Shown here one piece after another: positions 1-7,331 of a stretch of DNA of 64,000 nt (position 1 is the first letter of the stretch; each line of letters opens with the position of its first letter). The DNA is from an uncultured Clostridia bacterium (GTDB lineage: Bacteria > Bacillota > Clostridia > TANB77 > CAG-508). Where the stretch lies: the NCBI GenBank assembly GCA_934155265.1, contig CAKPGU010000003.1, positions 62,001-126,000 of the forward strand, read 5' to 3'. Both the position numbers and the translations under genes were made by a program. The notes under the pieces are model-generated. The model was given only the letters and a program-made list of their open reading frames with translations. It made no database searches and had not been told where the DNA came from.

Positions 1-39
1 AATATAAACATCTTCCAATTGAAGGGAGGTGAACATCTA

Positions 40-129
40 ATGACATCTTTTGATCTTATTTGGTTATTAATTCAAGAATTATTGAAAAATAAAAATGAAA
101 ATAACCAAGAAAACAACAAGAAAGATTAG
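40..129 (+). CDS. 29-residue candidate type I toxin
   Basis: A very short reading frame starts at ATG 40 behind a strong Shine-Dalgarno (GGAGGT, 25-30). The peptide has a hydrophobic N-terminal half (around FDLIWLLIQELL) and a polar tail rich in Asn, Lys and Glu. It matches no toxin family I can name, although the layout of a short hydrophobic helix plus charged tail is common to Fst- and TxpA-type membrane toxins. The leader can pair 10-16 with 24-30 over 7 bp, which would mask the Shine-Dalgarno. A terminator follows and a convergent antisense RNA is predicted at 206-275. Coding is supported by the ribosome binding site, terminator and repeat layout, not by homology. The promoter would lie before the window. 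Confidence 0.6.
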   Translation: MTSFDLIWLLIQELLKNKNENNQENNKKD

Positions 130-142
130 GTAAAACTAATCA

Positions 143-171
143 GGAGTGGTCTAGCCAACCACTTCTTTTTT
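143..171 (+). terminator. terminator of the small toxin mRNA
   Basis: An 8-bp stem (143-150 with 158-165, one G-U pair) is followed by a T run at 166-171. The 7-base loop CTAGCCA contains AGCCA, the exact complement of the loop in the convergent antisense RNA hairpin at 213-235. Confidence 0.8.
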
Positions 172-205
172 ATATACTAGGAAAGTTCTACTTTCCTTAT
201 TAGAC

Positions 206-275
206 AAAAAAAGATATGTGTAGCCAACACATATCGAACATCTTATAATCTTTTGATCTATTAACTTATAAGTTA
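206..275 (-). ncRNA. predicted antisense antitoxin RNA, about 70 nt
   Basis: A consensus promoter at 281-309 on the minus strand should start a transcript near 274. It would end at a 9-bp hairpin (213-221 with 227-235) followed on the minus strand by seven Ts (206-212). The RNA contains complements of two stretches that flank the toxin start codon: an 8-base match (236-243 repeats 31-38) and a 12-base match (248-259 repeats 45-56). Its hairpin loop reads UGGCU, complementary to AGCCA in the toxin mRNA terminator loop, and includes UUGG, which fits the YUNR U-turn motif. This is the layout of the enterococcal par (fst) RNAI/RNAII system, but with separate terminators. Confidence 0.6.
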
Positions 276-280
276 AATAT

Positions 281-309
281 AGTATACAACATTTATTAAA
301 GATTGTCAA
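281..309 (-). promoter_or_regulatory. consensus promoter for the antisense RNA
   Basis: Read on the minus strand: TTGACA (304-309), exactly 17 bases, then TATACT (281-286). This is one of the best sigma-A matches in the window. It faces only about 70 nt of non-coding DNA and then a terminator. Confidence 0.75.
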
Positions 310-359
310 TAAATGCTGTTATATATATTTTATGCTAAAAAATAAAAAATATAATAAAT

Positions 360-473
360 TTGAAACAAAATATAATCTATAATGAAGAATACTATAAAGA
401 TGTTACAACTTTTGTTGAAAAAATTAAAGATTATCATGAAAGACATGGGAAAATTTGTAATATAGTTGAATAA
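360..473 (+). pseudogene. short possible gene remnant, 37 codons
   Basis: An open frame from TTG 360 to TAA 471-473 reads like ordinary protein (a helical, charged stretch ending in ICNIVE), but it has no Shine-Dalgarno and no ATG. It ends just before a strong terminator, so it may be the C-terminal end of a lost gene. No family recognised. Confidence 0.25.
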
Positions 474-479
474 CAGAAA

Positions 480-521
480 AGAATACAACATACTTTTTGA
501 AGTATTGTTGCATTCTTTTTT
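480..521. terminator. hairpin between the remnant and sigK
   Basis: A long, slightly mismatched stem (about 480-493 with 502-515) is followed on the plus strand by a run of Ts. The sigK stop codon lies at 521-523 on the other strand, so the hairpin could end transcription from both sides. The minus-strand U tract is weak. Confidence 0.6.
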
Positions 522-1223
522 TACTCTTTAATTTCTTTTGCCAACTTACTAATAGCCTTTGTCTCAATACGAGAAACATAAGAACGAGAAATACCCATTT
601 GTTCAGCAATTTCGATTTGAGTTTTAGGCTTATGACCATCAAGCCCAAAACGAAGTTCTAATATAGTACGTTCTCTGTTCTTTAAAATACTTTTCATTTT
701 TTCATATAACAATTTAACTTTCATTTTTAAATCAACAGAATCTTCAACACTACGTTCGTCATTTTCAAGAACCTCTTGTAGTGTTACAACATTATCATCT
801 TTATCTTTGCCAATTGGTTCATTTAAGTAAACTTCATTATTCAATTTTTTTGTAGCTCTAAAATGCATAAGAATTTCATTATCAATACAACGAGAAACAT
901 ATGTAGATAAACGTGCACCTTTTTCAGGTTTAAAGCTATTGATACCTTTTATGAGGCCAATAGTTCCGAATAGAAATTAAATCATCTTGATCGACATTAG
1001 AATTGCTATATTTTTTACATACATGTGCAACTAATCTTAAATTTCTTTCAATAAGTATATTTCTAGCATCTTCATCACCTGTACTTAATTTTTCAAGATA
1101 AAAGTGTTCTTCTTCTGAACTTAAAGGCTCAGGAAAGAGCTGTACTCCTGAAATATATCCAACTGTAAAAACTGCAGTTTGTAAGAACTGTAAAAAACCA
1201 CTTATGCAGAGTGCAGAAAACAT
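521..1223 (-). pseudogene. sigK: RNA polymerase sigma-K factor, split by a +1 frameshift
   Basis: Late mother-cell sporulation sigma factor. The minus-strand start is ATG 1221-1223 behind GGAGGT. The first part has a hydrophobic pro-sequence of about 20 residues, the conserved PEPLSSEEE and the region 2 motif RNLRLVAHVCKKYSN. After DQDDLISI, one extra base (about 972-974) throws the frame into a stop. In the next frame the expected continuation GTIGLIKGINSF follows and runs without a break through ILMHFRATKK and the region 4 helix-turn-helix (GISRSYVSRIE) to TAA 521-523. Apart from the one-base shift the gene is full length. Causes could be true decay, a sequence error or programmed frameshifting. 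No skin-type insertion is present. Confidence 0.85.
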
Positions 1224-1250
1224 ATAAGCACCTCCATTTTTCTCATATTA

Positions 1251-1280
1251 AAATTATATGTTTAAGAAAAATAAAAGTGC
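1251..1280 (-). promoter_or_regulatory. possible sigma-K/sigma-E type promoter for sigK
   Basis: On the minus strand AC, 16 bases, then CATATAATT lies just upstream of the sigK start. This fits the AC...CATA---T pattern of sigma-K promoters and a sigma-E-like -10. The consensus is loose in A+T-rich DNA, so this is tentative. Confidence 0.35.
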
Positions 1281-1296
1281 CTGTCCATTTATAGTT

Positions 1297-1326
1297 TTGA
1301 ATAAAAAAAATTATAAACGGTATAAT
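1297..1326 (+). promoter_or_regulatory. sigma-A promoter for the gene at 1347
   Basis: TTGAAT (1297-1302), 18 bases, TATAAT (1321-1326). Transcription would start near 1333, right at the AAGGAGG ribosome binding site, giving an unusually short leader. Confidence 0.6.
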
Positions 1327-1346
1327 ATGGAAAAGGAGGTCAGAAA

Positions 1347-1784
1347 ATGGAAGATATTAATGTTAAAGTTTTAGACGAAGTAAATAAAGGAACAACAATG
1401 GGGATGGATGCTATCCATTTTGTTTCAACAAAAGTAGGTGATGAGAGATTTAAAAAAGTACTTGATGTAGAATATGGTAAATATAAAGATATTGCTAATA
1501 GGGTTGATAATATATATACTGAATATACAACTCAAAAAGAACCACACGAAACAAATGCAATGACAAAGATGATGACTTGGTATGGAATAAATATGAAAAC
1601 AATGACAGACCAAAGTAATTCAAAAATATCAGAATTACTTATGCAAGGCACAAATATGGGGATTATTGAGGGAAGAAGGCTTCTTAATAATAACCCTAGT
1701 ATTGATAATCAAGTTAAACAAATTTTAAATGATTTTGTTGTTATGCAGGAAGATAGTGTAGAAACATTGAAGAAATATCTATAA
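1347..1784 (+). CDS. small helical protein, possibly DUF2383/ferritin-like bundle
   Basis: A soluble protein of 145 residues with no signal peptide or membrane segment. It starts at ATG 1347 behind AAAGGAGGT. The sequence is almost wholly helical and amphipathic, with a central region (GMDAIHFVSTKVGDERFK) and a second helical pair (MGIIEGRRLLNNNPSID). The pattern resembles four-helix bundle proteins annotated DUF2383 or ferritin-like, but the usual metal-binding Glu/His pairs are not obvious, so an iron role is not claimed. It stands alone between sigK (divergent) and gap, with its own promoter. Confidence 0.6.
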   Translation: MEDINVKVLDEVNKGTTMGMDAIHFVSTKVGDERFKKVLDVEYGKYKDIANRVDNIYTEYTTQKEPHETNAMTKMMTWYGINMKTMTDQSNSKISELLMQGTNMGIIEGRRLLNNNPSIDNQVKQILNDFVVMQEDSVETLKKYL

Positions 1785-1820
1785 ATTCGATAATAAACAC
1801 AAAAAATTTCAAAATAATAC

Positions 1821-1849
1821 TTGAAATGTAAAATGATTTGTTATAGAAT
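1821..1849 (+). promoter_or_regulatory. likely promoter of gap
   Basis: TTGAAA (1821-1826), 17 bases, TAGAAT (1844-1849). The leader that follows holds a small hairpin (GGACAAGATGTCC) before the ribosome binding site. Confidence 0.45.
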
Positions 1850-1924
1850 GAGGATGGCTGTAAAAGGCAAATAAAAAATCGTAGTATGAGGACAAGATGT
1901 CCCTACAAGAAGGAGGAAATTTTT

Positions 1925-2935
1925 ATGTCAGTAAAAGTAGGAATTAACGGATTCGGAAGAATCGGAAAATTAGCATTTCAAGCAGCATTAGGAAAAGAGG
2001 AGGTAGAAGTCGTAGCAGTAAATGACCCATTTGTAGCAGCAGACTATATGGCATATATGACAAAATTTGATACTGTACATGGAAGATTCAACGGAACAGT
2101 AGAAGAAAAAGATGGAAATTTAGTAGTAAATGGAAGAACAATAAAAGTATATAATGAAATGGACCCAAAGAACATTCCTTGGGGAGAATTAGGAGTAGAA
2201 TATGTTCTAGAATGTTCTGGAGTATTCACAACAATGGAAAAAGCACAAGCACACTTAGATGCTGGAGCTAAAAAAGTATTAATAAGTGCACCATCAAAAG
2301 ATGCACCAATGTTTGTAATGGGAGTAAACAACACAACATATACATCAGATATGAATATCGTATCTAATGCATCATGTACAACAAACTGTTTAGCACCACT
2401 TGCAAAAGTAATAAATGATAATTTTGGAATCAAAGAAGGACTTATGACAACAGTTCATTCTACAACAGCAACACAAAAAACAGTTGATGGAGCATCTAAA
2501 AAAGACTGGAGAGGTGGACGTGCAGCAGCAGCTAATATAATACCATCATCTACAGGAGCTGCAAAAGCAGTAGGAAAAGTTATTCCATCATTAAATGGAA
2601 AATTAACAGGAATGTCATTCAGAGTTCCAACAGTTGATGTTTCAGTTGTTGACTTAACAGTTAACCTAGAAAGACCAACATCATATGAAGAAATATGTGC
2701 AGCTGTTAAAAGAGCAACAGAAAACGAAATGAAAGGAATAATGGAATATACAGACGAAGCTGTAGTTTCATCAGACTTTATTTCAGACATGCATACATCA
2801 ATATTTGATGCATCAGCAGGAATAATGTTAACAGATACATTTGTTAAATTAGTAGCTTGGTATGACAATGAATGGGGATATTCAAACAAATTAGTTGACT
2901 TAGCTTGCTATATGTCATCAGTTGACCATCAATAA
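1925..2935 (+). CDS. gap: glyceraldehyde-3-phosphate dehydrogenase (type I)
   Basis: Cytosolic NAD-dependent enzyme converting glyceraldehyde 3-phosphate and phosphate to 1,3-bisphosphoglycerate. The start is ATG 1925, 9 bases after AAGGAGGA; an upstream in-frame ATG at 1886 has no ribosome binding site and would add 13 unrelated residues. The product is 336 residues, the usual length. Visible motifs are the N-terminal Rossmann fold (VGINGFGRIGKLAF), the active-site stretch NASCTTNCLAPL with catalytic Cys near residue 151, and the C-terminal WYDNEWGYSNKLVDL. It opens a run of lower-glycolysis genes on the same strand. Confidence 0.98.
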   Translation: MSVKVGINGFGRIGKLAFQAALGKEEVEVVAVNDPFVAADYMAYMTKFDTVHGRFNGTVEEKDGNLVVNGRTIKVYNEMDPKNIPWGELGVEYVLECSGVFTTMEKAQAHLDAGAKKVLISAPSKDAPMFVMGVNNTTYTSDMNIVSNASCTTNCLAPLAKVINDNFGIKEGLMTTVHSTTATQKTVDGASKKDWRGGRAAAANIIPSSTGAAKAVGKVIPSLNGKLTGMSFRVPTVDVSVVDLTVNLERPTSYEEICAAVKRATENEMKGIMEYTDEAVVSSDFISDMHTSIFDASAGIMLTDTFVKLVAWYDNEWGYSNKLVDLACYMSSVDHQ

Positions 2936-2945
2936 TATGCTTTAA

Positions 2946-2975
2946 GGTTAGTGGCTTTCTAGCCTCTAGCCTTTT
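2946..2975 (+). terminator. hairpin after gap
   Basis: A nested stem (GGTTAG with CTAGCC, and inner GGCT with AGCC) is followed by a short TTTT. It may be a partial terminator that lowers read-through from gap to pgk. Confidence 0.45.
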
Positions 2976-2989
2976 AGTCATTTGAAAAA

Positions 2990-3020
2990 GGGAAAAAATG
3001 TACCTGGTACAAAATTGCCC
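2990..3020. repeat. 31-bp GGG...CCC palindrome, copy 1
   Basis: An imperfect palindrome centred on GTACCTGGTAC, bounded by GGG and CCC, between gap and pgk. A second copy of the same length and centre lies at 13942-13972 between rmlC and rmlB. It looks like a short repetitive extragenic palindrome. Confidence 0.6.
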
Positions 3021-3044
3021 AAAAAGAAAGGATGAATTATTGAA

Positions 3045-4229
3045 ATGAGTAAAAAGACAGTAAAAGATATAGATTTAAAAGGAAAAAAAGTATTTGTAAG
3101 ATGTGACTTTAATGTTCCAATGGACGAAAATCAAAAGATCACAGATAATAGAAGAATTGTTGCAGCATTACCAACAATTAAATATTTAATAGAACAAAAT
3201 TGTAAAGTAATATTGGCTTCACACTTAGGAAGACCAAAGGGAGAAGTTAAACCAGAATTCTCATTAGCACCAGTTGCAGCAGAACTTTCAAAACAATTAG
3301 GACAAGAAGTTTTAATGGCAAAAGACGTTATTGGAGAAAGTGCAAAAACATTAGCTGCTAATTTACAAGAAGGACAAGTAATGTTACTTGAAAATGTAAG
3401 ATTCCAGAGAGAAGAAACAGACAATGAACCGGAATTTGCAAAAGAATTAGCAAGTATGGCAGAAGTATTTGTAAATGATGCATTTGGAACAGCACATAGA
3501 GCACATGCTTCAACAGAAGGAATATCACATTATTTACCATCTGTATCAGGATTTTTGATAGAAAAAGAATTGAAATTTTTAGGAGATGCTTTAAATAATC
3601 CAGAAAGACCATTTGTTGCAATTCTTGGAGGAGCAAAAGTATCAGACAAAATTGGTGTTATAGATAGTTTATTAGAAAAAGTAGATACATTAATGATAGG
3701 TGGAGGAATGGCATATACATTCTTCAAAGCACAAGGATATGAAGTTGGAAATTCTTTGTGTGAACCAGACAAATGTGAATTGGCATTAAAGTTAATGGAA
3801 AAAGCTAAAAATAAAGGTGTAAAACTAATGTTACCAGTAGATACAAAAGTTGGAAAAGAATTCAAACCAGACACAGAAAGTAAAACAGTAGCTTGGACAG
3901 AGATTCCTGAAGGATGGGAAGGATTTGATATTGGAGAAAAAACAATAGAAATGTTCAAAAATGAGTTAAAAACAGCAAAAACAGTAGTATGGAATGGACC
4001 TTTAGGACTATTTGAATTTGACCAATTTGCTGTTGGAACAAATGAAATAGCACATGCATTAGCTGAAATAGATGCAACAACAATAATAGGTGGTGGAGAT
4101 TCAGCAGCTGCTGTTGAAAAGGCAGGATTAGCTGATAAGATGACACATATTTCAACTGGTGGAGGAGCTTCTTTAGAATTCCTAGAAGGAAAGAAGTTAC
4201 CAGGAATTGAGTGCTTACAAGATAAATAA
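3045..4229 (+). CDS. pgk: phosphoglycerate kinase
   Basis: Transfers phosphate from 1,3-bisphosphoglycerate to ADP in glycolysis. The 394-residue length is standard. The N-terminal domain has VFVRCDFNVPMD and the substrate-binding ASHLGRPKGE, followed by LENVRFQREETDN and VNDAFGTAHRAHAS. The C-terminal nucleotide domain has AILGGAKVSDKI, WNGPLGLFEFD and the glycine-rich GGGDSAAAVEKAG. The start is ATG 3045 after AAAGGATG. It follows gap, separated by a hairpin and a palindromic repeat. Confidence 0.98.
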   Translation: MSKKTVKDIDLKGKKVFVRCDFNVPMDENQKITDNRRIVAALPTIKYLIEQNCKVILASHLGRPKGEVKPEFSLAPVAAELSKQLGQEVLMAKDVIGESAKTLAANLQEGQVMLLENVRFQREETDNEPEFAKELASMAEVFVNDAFGTAHRAHASTEGISHYLPSVSGFLIEKELKFLGDALNNPERPFVAILGGAKVSDKIGVIDSLLEKVDTLMIGGGMAYTFFKAQGYEVGNSLCEPDKCELALKLMEKAKNKGVKLMLPVDTKVGKEFKPDTESKTVAWTEIPEGWEGFDIGEKTIEMFKNELKTAKTVVWNGPLGLFEFDQFAVGTNEIAHALAEIDATTIIGGGDSAAAVEKAGLADKMTHISTGGGASLEFLEGKKLPGIECLQDK

Positions 4230-4230
4230 T

Positions 4231-4360
4231 TTACCAGTAGGGACACCCATTAGTGGTAAGAAAAATTACCATAAGGGACACCCTTTGCAAAAAATCGTGA
4301 TAATGGGGTGTCCCCAATGGTAAAAAAAATTACCATTAATGGGTGTCCCCGGTGGTAAAA
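4231..4360. repeat. cluster of alternating REP-like palindromes
   Basis: Four related units of about 27 bp fill the pgk-NUDIX gap. Each is a palindrome of the form TACCA-GGGACACCC-TGGTA. The outer units (4231-4259 and 4329-4360) are inverted relative to each other, and so are the inner, more degenerate pair (4265-4287 and 4299-4325), so the whole 130 bp can fold back on itself. This resembles REP doublets or REPIN-like elements. No REP transposase gene is in the window. Confidence 0.7.
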
Positions 4361-4370
4361 GGATGTTAAA

Positions 4371-4928
4371 ATGTATAATGTTTATGATGAAAATGGAAAA
4401 ATAATAGATGAAATTAATAAAAAAGACGAAATGAATCTAGATAGTGATACATGGCTAAAAGCTGTAACTTGTTTTGTTTTGAACGAAAAAGGTGAAGTTC
4501 TTATTGAAAAGAGAGTATATAAAGGGATTAATCCTGGACAGTTAGATTTGTGCTCAGGACATGTAGATATCAATGAAACACAAACACAGGCAATGATAAG
4601 AGAACTTGGAGAAGAACTTGGAATTAGTTTAGAAGAAGCAATGAATGTTGTTAAGGTTTCACAAGATGATCTTAAATTCCAAATAGAAAGTTCTGGCAAG
4701 ATATTAAATTTTTTAGGAACGATGTATTGCTTAAAAAGAAATTCGTCTAAAGTTAATATTCAAAAAGAAGAAATTGAGAAAATTGTTTGGTTACCTTTAG
4801 AAGAAGTTTTTGAATTAATAAAAAGTGGGAGAACCAGATTTCCTAAAAATTTTGACTATGAAAAAATATTTCAAAGGGTAAGAAATATACGAGATGGAAG
4901 AAAAATAAATGAGAATGTAGAAAGATAA
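4371..4928 (+). CDS. NUDIX hydrolase
   Basis: A 185-residue Mg-dependent hydrolase of nucleoside diphosphate-linked substrates. The Nudix box is complete: G at GHVDINE, then REL-EE-LG in MIRELGEELGI, at about residues 63-85. The N-terminal strands (KAVTCFVLNEKGEVLIEKR) and the LCSGHVD segment resemble the branch that includes isopentenyl diphosphate isomerase-like and YfcD-type proteins, so the substrate cannot be fixed. The start at 4371 has an AAAAGG site. It sits inside the glycolytic run between pgk and tpiA, behind the REP-like cluster. Confidence 0.85.
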   Translation: MYNVYDENGKIIDEINKKDEMNLDSDTWLKAVTCFVLNEKGEVLIEKRVYKGINPGQLDLCSGHVDINETQTQAMIRELGEELGISLEEAMNVVKVSQDDLKFQIESSGKILNFLGTMYCLKRNSSKVNIQKEEIEKIVWLPLEEVFELIKSGRTRFPKNFDYEKIFQRVRNIRDGRKINENVER

Positions 4929-4965
4929 ATAGTGTTAAATAGAAAGAATTAAAGGAGGGAAAAAG

Positions 4966-5718
4966 ATGAGAAGAAAAGTAATTGCAGGAAATTGGAAAAT
5001 GAATATGCTTCCAAATGAAGCTATAGATTTCATACAAGAATTAACACCTCTTGTAAAAGATACAAAAAATGAAGTTATTTTATGTGTTCCATATATTGAC
5101 TTATTTTATGCATTATTAAATGTACAAGGAACTAATATAAAAATAGGCGCACAAAATATGCATTGGGAAGAAAAAGGCGCATATACAGGAGAAGTTTCTG
5201 GACAAATGTTAAAATCAATAGGTGTTGAATATGTAATAATTGGACATTCAGAAAGAAGACAATATTTTGCGGAAACGGATGAAACTGTAAATAAAAAAAT
5301 AAAATCTGCACTTGCAAATGGATTAAAACCAATAGTATGTGTAGGTGAAACACTAGAACAAAGAGAAAATGGTGTAACTGAAGAAATTATAACAAATCAA
5401 ATAGCAAAAGCATTTGAAGGAATTGAAGCAAAAGATTTAGATAAAATTATAGTTGCATATGAACCTATATGGGCAATTGGAACTGGAAAAACTGCTACAA
5501 AAGAAGATGCAAATGCAACAATTATCCAAATTAGAAAAAAATTAGCAGAAATATATGGACAAAATGAGGCAGAAGGAGTTATAATACAATACGGAGGAAG
5601 TGTAAAATCATCCAATGCAAAAGAACTATTTGAAATGTCAGATATTGATGGAGGATTAGTTGGCGGAGCAAGTTTAAAAGCTGATGAATTTTCAAAAATA
5701 GTAAATTTTGCTGATTAA
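4966..5718 (+). CDS. tpiA: triosephosphate isomerase
   Basis: Interconverts dihydroxyacetone phosphate and glyceraldehyde 3-phosphate. The product is 250 residues, usual for the family. It has the N-terminal AGNWKMNM with the catalytic Lys, the catalytic His in IIGHSERRQYF, the catalytic Glu in AYEPIWAIGTGK, the mobile loop region, and the phosphate-binding IQYGGSVKSSNAKEL and GGLVGGASL. ATG 4966 follows AAAGGAGGG. Confidence 0.98.
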   Translation: MRRKVIAGNWKMNMLPNEAIDFIQELTPLVKDTKNEVILCVPYIDLFYALLNVQGTNIKIGAQNMHWEEKGAYTGEVSGQMLKSIGVEYVIIGHSERRQYFAETDETVNKKIKSALANGLKPIVCVGETLEQRENGVTEEIITNQIAKAFEGIEAKDLDKIIVAYEPIWAIGTGKTATKEDANATIIQIRKKLAEIYGQNEAEGVIIQYGGSVKSSNAKELFEMSDIDGGLVGGASLKADEFSKIVNFAD

Positions 5719-5786
5719 TATTTTGGAAAGAGAATAGTAGTATTATATATTGCTATTATTTTTCAAGAGAGAAAGGAATGTGGAAA

Positions 5787-7319
5787 ATGGAAACAAAACC
5801 AATCATGCTAATGATATTAGATGGATTTGGAATAAATGAAAAGTCTGATGGAAATGCAGTAAAACAAGCAAATACACCTAATATAGACAAACTAATGAAG
5901 AAATATCAAACAACAAAAATTTATACAAGTGGACTAAAAGTAGGATTACCTGATGGACAAATGGGAAACTCAGAAGTTGGACACACAAATATAGGAGCAG
6001 GAAGGATTGTATATCAAGAATTAACAAAAATAACAAAATCAATAGAAGATGGAGATTTCTTTTCAATTCCAGAATTTATTGAAGCAATTGAAAATTGCAA
6101 AAAATACAATTCAAAATTGCATATATTAGGACTTGTATCAGACGGTGGAGTTCATAGTCACATACGTCATTTATATGGTTTATTAGAAATGGCAAAAAGA
6201 AGAGACTTTGAAAATGTTTATGTACATTGCTTTTTAGATGGAAGAGATACACCACCTGCATCAGCAGAAGGATATATAACAGAATTAGAAGAAAAGATGA
6301 AAGAAAAAGGTGTTGGAAAAATTGCAAGTATATCAGGAAGATATTATGCAATGGATAGAGATAAAAGATGGGAAAGAGTTAAAAAATGTTATGATGCACT
6401 TGTAAAAGGAGAAGGAAACAAATCTACTTCTGCTACAATAGCAATAGAAGATTCATATCAAAAAGAAGTATTTGATGAATTTGTTGAACCAACTGTAATT
6501 TGTAATGGTGAAACTCCTATAGCAACAATAGGAGAACATGATTCTGTAATATTCTTTAACTTCAGGCCAGACAGAGCAAGAGAAATAACTAGAGCAATAG
6601 TAGATCCTAAATTTGATGGTTTTGAAACTAAAAAGATAGAAACATATTTTGTATGTTTTACAAATTATGATGAAACAATGCCAAATGTAAAAATAGCATT
6701 CAAAAAAGAGCCATTAGTAAACACATTTGGAGAAGTTATTAGTAAAAATGGATTAAAACAATTACGTATTGCTGAAACAGAAAAATATGCACATGTTACA
6801 TTCTTCTTTAACGGAGGAGAAGAAAAACAATATCCAGGTGAGGATAGAATTTTAGTTCCATCACCAAAAGTTGCAACATATGATTTGCAACCTGAGATGA
6901 GTGCACGTGAAGTAACAGAAAAAGTTGTAGAAGCAATAAATTCAGATAAATATAATGCAATAATATTAAATTATGCAAATCCAGACATGGTAGGTCATAC
7001 AGGAAGTTTGCCAGCTGCAATAAAAGCTGTTGAAGCAGTAGATGAATGTGTAGGAAAAGTAGTTGAAGCAATGCTTGCACATGAAGGAACAATGTTGATA
7101 ACAGCTGATCATGGTAACTGTGAACAAATGATAGACTATAAAACAGGAGATCCACATACAGCACATACAACAAATCCTGTACCACTTATTTTGGTAACTA
7201 AAAATGAAAAATTGAAAATAAAAGAGGGAAAACTTGCAGATTTAGCACCAACTATGTTAGATATATTAGGAATAGAAAAACCAGAGGAAATGACAGGAGA
7301 AAGTATTCTTGTAAAATAA
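5787..7319 (+). CDS. gpmI: 2,3-bisphosphoglycerate-independent phosphoglycerate mutase
   Basis: Mn-dependent interconversion of 3- and 2-phosphoglycerate. I place the start at ATG 5787, 9 bases from GAAAGGA; the ATG at 5778 directly abuts that site. The product is 510 residues, the usual length. Alkaline-phosphatase fold motifs are present: LMILDGFG near the N-terminus, the phosphoserine loop MGNSEVGHTNIGAG, SDGGVHSHIRHL, and the metal-binding ITADHGNCEQM and DPHTAHTTNPVP near the C-terminus. A cofactor-dependent mutase (gpmA) is encoded at 43925, so the organism carries both types. Confidence 0.97.
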   Translation: METKPIMLMILDGFGINEKSDGNAVKQANTPNIDKLMKKYQTTKIYTSGLKVGLPDGQMGNSEVGHTNIGAGRIVYQELTKITKSIEDGDFFSIPEFIEAIENCKKYNSKLHILGLVSDGGVHSHIRHLYGLLEMAKRRDFENVYVHCFLDGRDTPPASAEGYITELEEKMKEKGVGKIASISGRYYAMDRDKRWERVKKCYDALVKGEGNKSTSATIAIEDSYQKEVFDEFVEPTVICNGETPIATIGEHDSVIFFNFRPDRAREITRAIVDPKFDGFETKKIETYFVCFTNYDETMPNVKIAFKKEPLVNTFGEVISKNGLKQLRIAETEKYAHVTFFFNGGEEKQYPGEDRILVPSPKVATYDLQPEMSAREVTEKVVEAINSDKYNAIILNYANPDMVGHTGSLPAAIKAVEAVDECVGKVVEAMLAHEGTMLITADHGNCEQMIDYKTGDPHTAHTTNPVPLILVTKNEKLKIKEGKLADLAPTMLDILGIEKPEEMTGESILVK

Positions 7320-7331
7320 AGGGTGAAAAAA

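Noticed and set aside
936..1223. N-terminal sigma-K frame as a separate small gene
   Set aside because: The frame after the shift restores the conserved sigma-K sequence without gap, so this is one gene with a frameshift.
1886..1924. Longer gap start at ATG 1886
   Set aside because: No ribosome binding site, and 13 added residues unlike any GAPDH; a strong site precedes ATG 1925.
4231..4360. CRISPR array
   Set aside because: The repeated units alternate in orientation and are separated by short unequal spacers; no cas genes are nearby.
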